A stretch of 64,000 nt of DNA from Udeniomyces pyricola. Lineage: Eukaryota; Basidiomycota; Tremellomycetes; Cystofilobasidiales; Mrakiaceae. The stretch is from assembly GCA_039545295.1 (NCBI GenBank), contig BCIK01000015.1:1-64000 (forward strand), written 5' to 3'. The notes beneath the pieces were generated by a model. That model ran no database searches, was not told the DNA's origin, and was given only the letters and a program-made list of their open reading frames with translations. Made by a program: the position numbers and the translations under genes. Shown here one piece after another: positions 23,417 through 36,500 of this stretch; the first letter of the stretch is position 1, and each line of letters starts with the position of its first letter.

Positions 23417-26400
23417 TTACAACCGGAATGTCGACAAAGGCACAACCGGCTTGGCAGCCTCGTTCGGTTGCAGCTTAGCCTTCCATGCCTTGATCTCGTC
23501 TGAAGCAATCAGCACATTGCGTGCGTCAAGAATTCCAGTTCGGTTCTTGACAACCGTCTCGGCCGGGGTAACAGCGGTGGTAGGGTTGGGTAAGGCATCC
23601 GAGGTGGAAGGCGTGGTAACGGGATCAGAAGACGTTGCGGGTGCCGCAGAGGGTTCAACTTGCGTCCTCAGATGGATAGATGCCTTTCGACGCGTGACGG
23701 AAGAGGGCGTGACGAACTCGTGGTAGAAGTCGAGCAAGTCCTTTTTGGTGAACGTTCGAAGTGTTGCAACATCTCGATGGCCTGGTTGGTGATTGTGTAC
23801 GAATGATAGCAAGGTTTAGCCCAGCGGTAAAATTTTTCTTCATCGGCCAAACGAATGCAAGTACTCACGCCTGCCAAAATCAAAGTACCCTCCAGAGATG
23901 TGAGACCAAAGCCGCGCACTCTCTTCATACAGGTTCTTGACCGTTTGCAGCTTGTCGTCGATGAGAGATTGTTTTTCTACAGCAGAGACGTAGATACGCG
24001 TTAGAGCGACAAGGCTGAGACACGTAGGATAGGTCATCGACAGGGACTAACGCTTTTCGAAATCTGTATCTGAGAGCTCCTCAATGTGGGACTTGAGGGT
24101 GGTTGAGAGGAAGGCCTCGATTCGGTTTTCAAGATAAACCGAATCGTTCTCGCTCTGGACCAAAACGTGGAACCCGGTCATGCCTGCGTACGAACAGAGT
24201 ATCAACGGCATCAGTCAGATGTTTTGCGCTGAATAACAAGACACAAGGTGACAGTCGGTACTAACCGGTATGGGAACGATTACCCGAGGTAACCAGGTAA
24301 CCAAGTTGCTCCTTGGTTCGGAGCGTATCAAAAGCGGGTTCTCGCGAGATGTGCGAGAACAGGGCATTGAGCGGCCTCAGACGGTCGTCCGTGTTGGGTC
24401 CGACTGAGGGTATGCGAGGCAAGCTTGAGTCAGTCCACTGCAGAGATACCAGTTGCGTATGGAAGCCTCGTGAGACTCACCTTGCACGTAATAGTCGATT
24501 CCCGAATTCGGGTTGACAGCATTGGGTAGAGGCAGCTGCCAAACGTGATTCGTAGCTGTCGAAAAATAAAAAATAAAAAATAACCTAATGGTCAGAATCT
24601 TTGCACATGCTGAGATCCCTTGTTGAAAAAAAGGAGCGAGGTAGACATACCATTGGGAAGGTACAAAGCTCGGTCCGAGGCTTTTTCTTCTTCGGTGAGC
24701 GTCGAGGGCGCAAGGATATCTTCAACTACTGTTTGCAGACCAATTGCAGCCTGGAGGGGTCAAAGGCCGAATTTTATGTTAGTCAGTGATGCTGGGCGTA
24801 GGTGACAGGGCAGACTAAGCAGGTGGCCTACGCACATCTTTGGTGAAATTGCCATGAACAAGAGTCTGGATGTGCAACCGGCTCAGCACGTCCGAAGCAA
24901 GTTTTTCCACCGTCTCGATCGTGACAGCATCAAGAGCGGCAAGCTTCTCAGTGGGCGTATACATGACCTCTTCTGAAATCTGTTCACGATGTAATTAGTC
25001 AATAAAAGCCAAGAACGACCCTCACTTGGAACAAAACAGAATTGGCAGTCAGAGCGGAAGAGACAAACGTAGTATCCGAAATAGTTGGCAAGGTTGAATG
25101 GTTCGGATAAGAGGGCATTGGACCAATCTCGTTTGAGCTTTGAAGAGTGGTATGCAGAAAGGATGGTCAGCCAGATGTGGACGTAGCCCTTTCACAGAGC
25201 CAAGGAAGCGCGACTCACGTCATCCTTCAGCAACTCGAAGCGCTCAGCGTTGATTCGGAAATTTTTGAGTTCGCGCAGCGTCATTTCCATGAATTCGCCG
25301 AGCTTGTCGTTGTAGCCCTAAATAGCGCGGCACCCATGTTTCACAGTAAGAGTGAGATAGGAGAGAAAGAAGCAGAGATGAAAGAAGTATGACATCTATT
25401 CACTCACCATGGTAGAGAAGATTACAGAAGATCCCGAGTACATGACGCTAACTCGTAAACCTGAGACGACGAATATAATCGGTCAATTGCGTCATGTGGT
25501 TCAATAGTGGTAGCTATGGCACATACCTGCAATCTCGGCAGCATAAGTCTGGTGAGATGGGAGATAGATGCAAGTTAGTCTCAGACCCGAGAGTATCACA
25601 AACATATCGTGAAGGGACCGTGACTCGCCTTCTCAGTCATGTGATCACGAAAGAGGTCGGTCCAAAGCCTGGCCGAGGCAGCATTAACAGCGGACGAGTC
25701 GAGGACTGGACTCTTCATGCCAACCCAAAAGTTACTGGAGCATTTGCAGTGATAATAATGGTTAAATTCGACTCAAGACAAGAAAGTCAGTATCGTCGAG
25801 ATGGGGCTCACGCTCTAGGAACCCAGAAACGATCGTCTTTTTTCCAGAAAAGCTGCGAGAGCTCCGTCTCTTTGAGCAATGTAGGCACTTCGACAGGCTA
25901 TGGCGAGAGGGTTATGAAGATAGAGTAAGAAAGAGCAAGAAAAAAGATAAAGTAAAATCAGATGTTCAGACAATTGGACTATAATAACACAGACACAGTC
26001 ATTAAGTCGCTGATCTTACGGTGTGGCCCTCAAGTTTCTCAACGCTCAAATCCTTGGGAATGAAGGTGTTGGGCTCTGGAAGTTTGAATTCGTTGATGGC
26101 GACTGAACCCTTGACCTGACAGGAAGTGCGGATCAACCAGAATATTTAGCGTGGCGACGGTTGATTCGAAACCAGAGCAGTGATAAACCCTTACATTTTC
26201 GACAAAATCATCTTGAAACCGCTCTACCTTGTACTCAGTACCATATATGGGTTCCTTTTGAGAGTAAGAGACGCCTCGAGCTGTCACCGACTTGGGCAGA
26301 GCTTTTGAAGCGACCATCATCTTGCACCGGTCAACGGTCAAGGATTTCAGAGTCTCCCGAACTTGATCGGGAGAGAATTCTCGTACGAGCCACGGCGCTG

Positions 26401-29041
26401 AGAGCACCATTTCTTTGGGCAGCCCAGCAGATTTGGCAACATTCAGGTCAGAAGCGATGCCAGAAACGTAGTCGGATGGAGAGGATGACTTCTCCGCGAA
26501 TTGAAAGTTGAGGTCGCTAGCAAGTGAAAGGGGCACAGCGAATTCAGAATCCGAACCACATTAGGAAGAACACGAGAAACAGGTCAGACTCACGAGACTT
26601 CTTTGACCTCCTTGAACGCTTCAGCGTGCGAATCGGAAGATGAGACGAGCTGAAGATAAGAGAACACGGCCGTACTGGCGGCCTCGTAATTCTCTGTGCG
26701 AAAAGAAAGGTCCGTATCAGTGCAGTTCACAAGACATTGATACGACGTGAGAGAAAAGAAAGTTTACCAAGTCCTTCGGGAGTGAGATCAAGGCTGATCC
26801 TCAAAAAACCCCAACCACTCGCCCCTTCACTGGGACCGGCAGAAAGGCCATTGACCCAGCCTTTTTTCTTGAGATACGATAGCACGGAGCCCTGGCCTTC
26901 ATGGCCAAGATAGTGAGCCAGTAAGTTGGCAGGCTGGAGAGCATAATGGTCAAGTATCAGTAAAATCGATGATCAAAGTATGCTCAATGACCGATAACAG
27001 AAAATCTTACGCACCTTGGTGCGATACAGAGGTGATTGGTCAGGTATCGTCCTGTAGACAGAGGAGGGGAAGATAACACAGCATCCGTGTGAGTATGAAG
27101 TTAGGCAAGTTCACGAGGGTAAGTAATGTACGCAGGCACGCAACGTACCAGCACATCTCGAGCGAGTGAATGTCCTTGATCGTCTTGACGAACGTGGTCG
27201 CCTATGACGCAAGGAAAAAGCAGATATGAAATAAGCTCGATTCTACGCTGTAAGGTTTTCCCTACTTTGCCTGTGGAAAGGTGCAAAACTACTGCACATA
27301 CTCACTCCCAACATATCCGGACCGAATGGCTCGGAATCAAAAGGCGCCAAAGGGGGAAGCCCTTTGTTGGGCACGGCGCCAAAAAGTTCGGCAACCCAAC
27401 CTGACAGTTCATCGATGGATTCTGTGGAATCGAAGCACAATGAGTGTCAGCAAGAACCCAGGCGTCTCAGGGAAGTCAAGCACAACAAATCGTACCTTTG
27501 CCTAAAACAACAAGCTTCATTCGGCTGGCACAGTAACTTGATTTCCACCACTTGAGAAGCTCGTCCCGAGGCTCTCGTCCTTCCGCCTTGACGTCAACCC
27601 AGAGAGTCTGCCAGTTGCCGGTACCAAACTGGGGCAAGGTGCGTGAATAAACCATGAGCATAAGCATCAGAAGTGGTTCTGAATTCAAGAACATCTTGAA
27701 TCTCTGTCTTACCTTGGAGTATGGGTGATTGGGCTTGGAGAGACTCTTTTCGAGCTGGTAGGTTCTCCACATGTCCGAGTTGAGATTTTTGGAGTGTTCA
27801 GAATCAACAGCCTACACAAGAATTTAGCAAGTTGATAGAGAATCAGGATAATTGCGGCAATTTCAACTTGACGGCAAGAACAAGATACACTCCCGCGTAC
27901 CTTCAGCTCTCTCTCCGTACATGATTCGCTGAACAGAGGGGCTAAGTAGAAGCCAAGCGTAGGCTTCAGTAGGATCCTTTGCAAAAGTAAAAGGTTCAAA
28001 TGAGGACCGGGACAGACCGGTGAAGAACTGTGAAAAGCGCTCGAGTGCTGGCCGCAACGAAGGGGGCGAAACATCGAAGCTGGTACAGAAGGGTTCAGCA
28101 AAAAAAGTTAACCAATAGTACTGGGCGCTCAGAGGTATTGATGTTGACAGCGCGAGAGTGCAAGGTCTTGGCTCACAAATAGTTGGTATTGTCCATACCA
28201 GTGAAGGCATTCGAGGAACCGCCGTTGGCCGAGAGGAACTCGGAATATTCGTTCTCTTTGGGGAATTTCTCCGTGCCCTTTAGATCACATGGAGAATACC
28301 AGCACAAAAAAGACCACCAGGTCAGCTTTTGTACAACGGCTCGTTCTGGTCTTAGACGCCCAGCGAAACCGAGCCAGGGTCCAACGCAAGACTGGCTCGA
28401 TCCTCAGTCGATGCTGCCCAATGGGCTCAGGTCTGTGTCGAGCGAAGCAGATGACTACTTGACAGAGTTGGCTTCATCAAAAGGTCCGGAAAATTCTGTT
28501 TCGACCAGTATCCAGGCGTACTGATGTGTCCAGTAGGAGAGGGACGTACGAGGAAGAGCAGGTGTTCGCAGAAGTGGGCGCAACCCTTGAGGTTCTCGGG
28601 ATCCATGAGATGGCCGACTTGAACGTCCATCGCCGCCGTACTTTTGTCGGTAGTTGGGTCCCGGATGATCATGGCCTCGAGACCATTCTCGAGCCTGATA
28701 ATGCGGTACTCGCGATCGTCGAGCGGCGACTTCTCAAGCGGCGATGCGTATGTCTCGAATGAAACCGTTGAGTCTGGTAGGGTCGTCAGTGTCCATGTTT
28801 CGGCCGATGAAGCCGGATCTGGGTTGGTGGATGAAAGAGTGCGGCGATTGACGAGCGACTTGGGAAGGGATGAAGACGAGGTCATAGATCGGACTGAAGA
28901 ATGGGATTGAAAGGTGGGGGTGACGGCGAAGAGCGGAAACGTAGAGTGAAGAAGAGGGGACCGAGAGGCGACAGTTCGGGTCAAGGTGGCGGTTGGCTTT
29001 CGAGTATTACGGGCGATGGGTCGAAGGATTGATCTAAGCAT
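23417..29041 (-). CDS. STE23: Insulin-degrading-enzyme-type M16 metalloprotease (Ste23/insulysin)
   Basis: A zinc protease of clan ME that cleaves small peptides, including a-factor precursor in yeast. Twenty-six exons (complement): 28550..29041, 28177..28277, 28018..28079, 27901..27941, 27713..27811, 27496..27628, 27306..27421, 27149..27201, 27015..27051, 26768..26933, 26594..26693, 26195..26516, 26020..26115, 25812..25897, 25629..25734, 25527..25548, 25408..25460, 25219..25317, 25069..25137, 24836..24979, 24651..24750, 24481..24555, 24266..24403, 24052..24183, 23869..23976, 23417..23781. The product is 1104 aa. The inverted zinc motif HFCEH lies near residues 156-160, with the downstream Glu in [15 protein letters not shown] and GFHVLVQSE mark the C-terminal half. 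The first ~60 residues are Arg/Ser-rich without acids, like a mitochondrial presequence. Intron 15 (25549-25628) has a GC donor. Confidence 0.95.
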
Positions 29042-29731
29042 CAGACCGAGCGAAGAAGAGCGGGATGATGACGGGTGGAACTGGGTGGAAGAGGGCGATG
29101 GCAAGTGGTTGGTTTGGTTACAAGTAGCCAGTTCCAGATGTTTAACGTGTAGCTGACTGCTGGAGCTGGCCGGCTGGCCGGTCTCCAGCGCTGGAGCGCT
29201 GGACTGGGTGAATTTGGGTGAATTTGGGTGGATATTGGATCATGGCTTATAGTAACGTATTACAAGTGATAAATTAATGTATATATATATATCCAGCTGC
29301 TATCGATCGAGTCCGCAAACGTCATAATGTATGACTATGTACATGATACTAGAGTACGTCTTGTACGCACATGCTACGTGCGAACGCGTGGAAGGTGGAA
29401 CTGTGCACGTGAATGACACCTGTACTACACACATCTTGATATCATGTGCGTCGTGCGCGTGAATCCTGATGTCGGCCTTGTGACATCACCATCGTTATGC
29501 GACAGCGCCTGGCAGCTTAGCTCATGAGTGCACTAAGTTAAGAGTAACTTAGCATCAATCGTTACATCGATATATACATGTCCACTCCCGTGATCAGTAC
29601 TAGTATACGTACGCCGTTGACGTCACGATATCATCTCGATTGCATCAAGAATATGTTCAATCCTCTAGCCGCACTCTGCGCATGAATTGACAACTAGTTT
29701 GCATTCATTTCGCTACACTTCAAGGATGACA
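29042..29731. other. Intergenic region with palindromic and short repeats
   Basis: It lies upstream of STE23 and downstream of RMT2, both leftward. It contains GC-rich palindromic words (CTGGCCGGCTGGCCGG near 29168; CCAGCGCTGGAGCGCTGG near 29186), a twice-repeated GTGAATTTGG unit (29208-29230) and a (TA)n tract (29280-29292). No gene is supported. Presumably it includes the STE23 promoter. Confidence 0.5.
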
Positions 29732-31277
29732 TCACATCGTCTCCATCTTTGCTACCGGTATCCGGGCAAATGGCAAAGACCAGTATGACCGTCGAACTCC
29801 CTTCCAAACCTCAGACCGGACCTCCTCCTCGATCGGAAGATCATGCCACTCAATCGCCCCGATGCCAACTTCACGCAGATGAAGGGCCGATAGGGAGGTA
29901 TAAACGTCGTGGAAACTCATATCTGATGGTGTCGGCATAAAAGCAAGAGTGCAATGATCAGTCTCTAGTTACCCACCCACACGGCAGTTCAACACAAACT
30001 CATGTCAACGTGGGACTCACTGGTCGCACCGAGACCATGGAAGAACGAAAAGCGAGCGTCAGGGCCAGCCAGAAGGTTAGGCAAGTGCTGAAAGAAGGCC
30101 TTCAGCTCTACATGGAGGAGATACGTATCACGGCAGAGTCGTCAGTACTCAGCAATCATCCCGGAATTCGACAGATCCAGAGCTGAGCAAGGCAAGAGGC
30201 GAACCATCGTAGCCCTCAGAGAAGGTGTCAAAGTAGATGACGTCGAAGCCACCCTCCTCGTAAATTTCTTCTCGCTCAACGCAGTCTTGCCACTTTCCTT
30301 CCAGCACGCGAAGGTTGGGTCGAGCCTCACGTGTCCAGCCATTGGCAGCCATGTGCTCGAGCACAGATCGGTGTGGCTCGATGACGACATGCAGCAAGGG
30401 AGGCGGGTCGAGGTTTTGGAAGAAGGTATCAATCTGTGGATAGACAGTCGATGATCAGTTCTAGTGCTGAACTGAAAAGGTGAACACGCTGTCAGGGTCG
30501 GATGAAACGCACAATGCCTAGCCCGAAACCGACGTTGAGACAGCGGAGACCCTTACGACCCTGGTCGTTTTCGACCCCCTCGAGGCCGTCGGTGAGAACT
30601 TGGACCGATTTCTGCATGATCCCCGTTTCCCAACCCATCATGACGGGGTTGTTGCCCTCTTCGTCAACGACACGCTCCCGGCCATTCTCGTCGGTCTCAT
30701 ACACTAGCTTGGACTGCAAGAAGCGTTCGGTCGAGCCCGCGGTGGTATCGGTCTCGCCATCCTTGAGAAGAAGATGATCAGAGGAGGGAGAGTCCGGGAT
30801 TCCCTCAGCAGCACGTTTGTCGGCAAGGACACCAAGAAGGAACTCCGATCGGACGGCGTGGGCAGTGATGACGGCATAGCAGGCGGGAGAATTGAGAGAA
30901 AGGGCAATGTCACTCGGACACTGGCCCTGAAGGTCGACGGCGTTCCAGACGGCACCCTTAGCAAGGAGGATTCGAATCATCTCGAGGTGCTCTCTCTCTG
31001 CTGCGTAGTGGAGGGCGGACCAGCCAAGGTCGTCCTGGTACCAGACTGGGGCATCATGTTCGGTGAGAAGTCGCTTAACGTCGGCTGCGGTCTGTACAGG
31101 GAGTAAATAAGACGGGTAGGATTAGCGAGCGCCGCCATGGGTGCAAGCAAGGGGGAGGGGAGAGAGAGAGAAAGGTTGCTCCAAGTCGAAACGAACGCCA
31201 TATTGAGCTGCATTCAAGAGGTCTGAGCCGGCCTCGAGGAGAGACTGAGCTTGAGGAGGTTCGGCTTGAGGGTCCAT
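29732..31277 (-). CDS. RMT2: Protein arginine N5-methyltransferase Rmt2
   Basis: Rmt2 methylates the delta nitrogen of arginine, in yeast on ribosomal protein L12. Five exons (complement): 31197..31277, 30513..31091, 30205..30433, 30021..30107, 29732..29922, giving 388 aa. Residues ~25-70 are an ankyrin segment (DLGWSALHYAAEREHLEMIRILLAKGA). The methyltransferase begins with NPVMMGWETGIMQKSV, diagnostic of Rmt2, followed by the SAM site LNVGFGLGI, VVIEPHRSVLEHM, GKWQDC and FDVIYFDTFSEGYD. All junctions are in phase. The gene is divergent from DYS1; both products modify the translation apparatus, which may be coincidence. Confidence 0.95.
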
Positions 31278-31546
31278 GGCGAGGTTGGATGGTAGTTGTA
31301 AAATACTAGTACGACTGGCTGATACTACTACTGGCTAGTACTAAATATCACCGGTGGCTTGGGGGAATCGTCGCGTGGTGAGTGATGAGTCGCGTCGCGA
31401 GAAATATGTGAGGTGTAAGAATTCCAGTGCAAGTTGTAAATTCCGAATCCTGCTTTGATTCTTCAACCACCCTTGAGTCTGCTTGACAGACCCCTTCACC
31501 CACCCAGCCAGCCTACCAGCCTACCAGCCTACTCATCCTCCTACCC
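31278..31546. promoter_or_regulatory. Divergent promoter region RMT2/DYS1
   Basis: 269 bp between start codons; pyrimidine-rich on the DYS1 side with a 9-bp repeat (CTACCAGCC) just upstream of the DYS1 ATG. No factor site recognised; function inferred from position. Confidence 0.5.
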
Positions 31547-33541
<1,995 letters not shown>

Positions 33542-36500
33542 TCAACACACCTTGGATTTCCTCTTTTGCATCTCTTCCAACCTTCGCTCAAGTTCTTTCT
33601 TGGCGCTCTCCTTCTGTCGATTCTCAGCCTCAAGTCTCGAGTCCGTATGTCTGGCCTCAGTTTCGGCTCGGGCTTGAGCGGCGAAGAGTTCTGCTCGAGA
33701 GTTGGCCAAAAGCGCTTTGAGCGAGTCGACTTCTTGGCTGTGCTTGTCCCGATCCTGGGCGACCGTGGCAGCGTTGGAGCGAGCCTTGCGAAGAGATCGT
33801 TCCGAGTCGTTCTAAAAGGAGGAATTGGCTCACAAGTCAGTATGGACAAGCGACAATGACAACATCACGGCTCTCACCACTCACCAGAGCCGATTCAAGC
33901 GTTGCGACCAAGTCAGTCTCCGCGGACAGGTCAGCTTCGCAGTGTTGCAGGCGTCGATGGAGTGTCTTGATAGTCGTCTTATACTCTTCGATTTGAGCTA
34001 GCAATGGAGCCGTGCCATCGATGGGCGAAACACCCGAAGGACGGACCGAATCCGAGGAGCGAGTCGAGCTAGGACGGCTTGATTGAGATTGAGAGAGGGA
34101 TGTGTCGTCTGGGACTGAAGGAAGGGGTAGAGCGTACGTCGGAGTAGGAGGAACTGGAGCCGAAGGGGGAGGCGTGGGCGGGGGGTGGCCAGTCCGCAAG
34201 TGAGTAGAGGCGGATTGTGGTTCCATGTTGGACTCAGCAGTGAAGGGGAGGGCGGCTTGAGCTTCCATCAACTGTGTCCTGAGCACCTGGAGCGACCGAT
34301 CATGCTCTAGCTGCATGTCGTGGTGATCGGCAATAGTTTTGCGTGAAAGGGCGAGCTCGCCCTCGAGATGATCGATGAGGTCGTTGCGCTTTGACAATGA
34401 TTTACAGACCTCATCTTGATTGTCCTTTACGTTTCCAAGTTGCTGATTAAGGTGAACTAGCTCAGACTGCAACCGTTTGACCTCAGTCTCCGAAATGCCA
34501 AGAGCTTGCTGAAGGGTTTGAGAGGTATCCGAATTCTTCTTCAGCTGGGCCTGTAGCTCGACAATATTTGCACGAGTAGATTCAGCTTCACTTTGGGCTT
34601 GTCCGAGATCGACATTCCTTGACGACTTCGAATTTCGAAGGGATGAGGGAGGATACAAGAAAAGCACTGATCAGGATCACGTCTGAGGCAGACGCAGTAT
34701 CCGATTCGGAAACGTACTTTGAGTTCGTCGATCGTCGCAAGATGACTGGCTGTGAGAGTTGCAAGAGCATCGGTGTGACGAGTTGAAAGGGCGAGCATGG
34801 CTTGCTCGTGTTCTCTTTTCAGTGCAGCAACCTCGGTTTGATGTTGATCATTGGCGGCTTTTATGTTGGTATCGGCGTGATCTCGAACTCGTTGGACCTC
34901 AGCGGAGATGCTACCAGCCTGAACAGAGAAAGGATGGTGAAGAGACGTGTAATCGAGCCGTTCAGAGATGAAGCTCGGTCCGAGTCCACCTGAATTTGCA
35001 TAGCGTTACGTACCGAGTCTGATAGGTCGCGTTTGACCTTCGCCATTTCTTCAGTGAGCGAATCGACAAGATTTTCTTTCTGAGCAAGAGATCTGACGAC
35101 ACATCATAGTCAGCATGAGGTGATGAGATAGGATGCAACACACAAATCGCAAAACCCACCTCATGAGATCCTTCCATCGGCTGTCTTTTTCTTCGTCGCT
35201 TGGCGCTTCGGGCAAGTCAACCAGTTCAGGCAAAGATGGCGACGGTAACAAACTTTCAGTGGGAGAGGTAGGCAGAGCCGGCAGGGGCGATGCAGCGTTC
35301 GGTCTCGGCGATGTTGTAGCCGAGATGTAACTGGCTGAGCGAAGGCTAGTAGATGAAGATTTCGGCTTGGGACCCAGATCAAGACTTCGTTCGAGCTGCT
35401 CGATCTCGTCTTCACGGGATCGGAGTGTCTGGTCAAGAGAACGAAAGTGTCACTTGATATAAGTACGTGCTTGACCGCCAGTTTAAGAACGGATGCAGTA
35501 CGAGACAGACCTTTTGGAGGGCCAAGATCTCATTCTCAAACGATTGGATCGATCTCGGTGGACCCACAAGGTCGCGATGAAGACGGGAAGGAGAGTTGGA
35601 GGTGGACAAGAGGCTCCCATTGCCGCTGGGCCCAGAGGAGCGAGAAGACGACAGCGAGGAGAATTCCGCCGAGAGCGATGCGCGTCTATGATTGAATGAA
35701 CGATTGATGAACAAAGGCCATATTGGTCAGTAGTCGAGCGAGTGATTGCAGTGAAATCATGAGCCGGTACTTACTTCGGTTGTCCACCTCCCAAATGAAA
35801 ATAAGAACCAGGAGCTGGCATTGAGTCTCGCTTGCGACGGTCCGGCGAGGTTGGAGAGAGAAGGATTGCCGTGGGCGAGTGACTGCCGGAGAGAGAGAGT
35901 GATTGATTGGTACTCGTTGGAGCGGTGGATCCGCCTTCATCATCCTCTTCAGCTGAGGGAGTCCTAGATCGACTCTGGGACGAATTCGCAGCGGATTCGA
36001 GCAGCCTGACTTCCTGCACTTGAGCCGCGAGCTCGGCGATTTCCGTGAGGGAGTCGCGGTAGGCAGATGAGACACTTTCCAACTGAATTAGCGTTTGAGT
36101 ATGGGTCTCTTGAAGTTGTCGAAGCTCTGCTGCCAACTCGCCATCGATCGATGCGGGAGAGATATTGGGTTGATCATCTCGAGGGGAATGGCCAAACGGG
36201 ATGGGGAATTGATCAGGTGTCGGGGTTGCTGGTTCGCTCGGAACGATGTCGGGACCTATCGGCAATCGCTTAGATTCGCTGCCAACGATGGAGCCGGAAG
36301 CCAGACTTCGAGACAGAGGAGAGGAAGTGTCTTCGGCTGCAGGAAGTGCTACATGACCAGCGTTGAGCTCTTCTACTCGATCTCGAAGCCCTTTTCGATC
36401 GGCCTCTCCTTTTCTAACCTGCTCGAGCAGCGTGTGACGCTCCTTGCTTTGAGCCTCCATCGCGCGGAGGGCAGCCTCGAGCTTGTGCTCCAATTGATGA

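Noticed and set aside
24985..25068. Extension of STE23 exon 19 to the GTGAGG at about 25020
   Set aside because: That donor puts the next exon in the wrong phase; the GTTTGT donor at 25068 restores both phase and family alignment.
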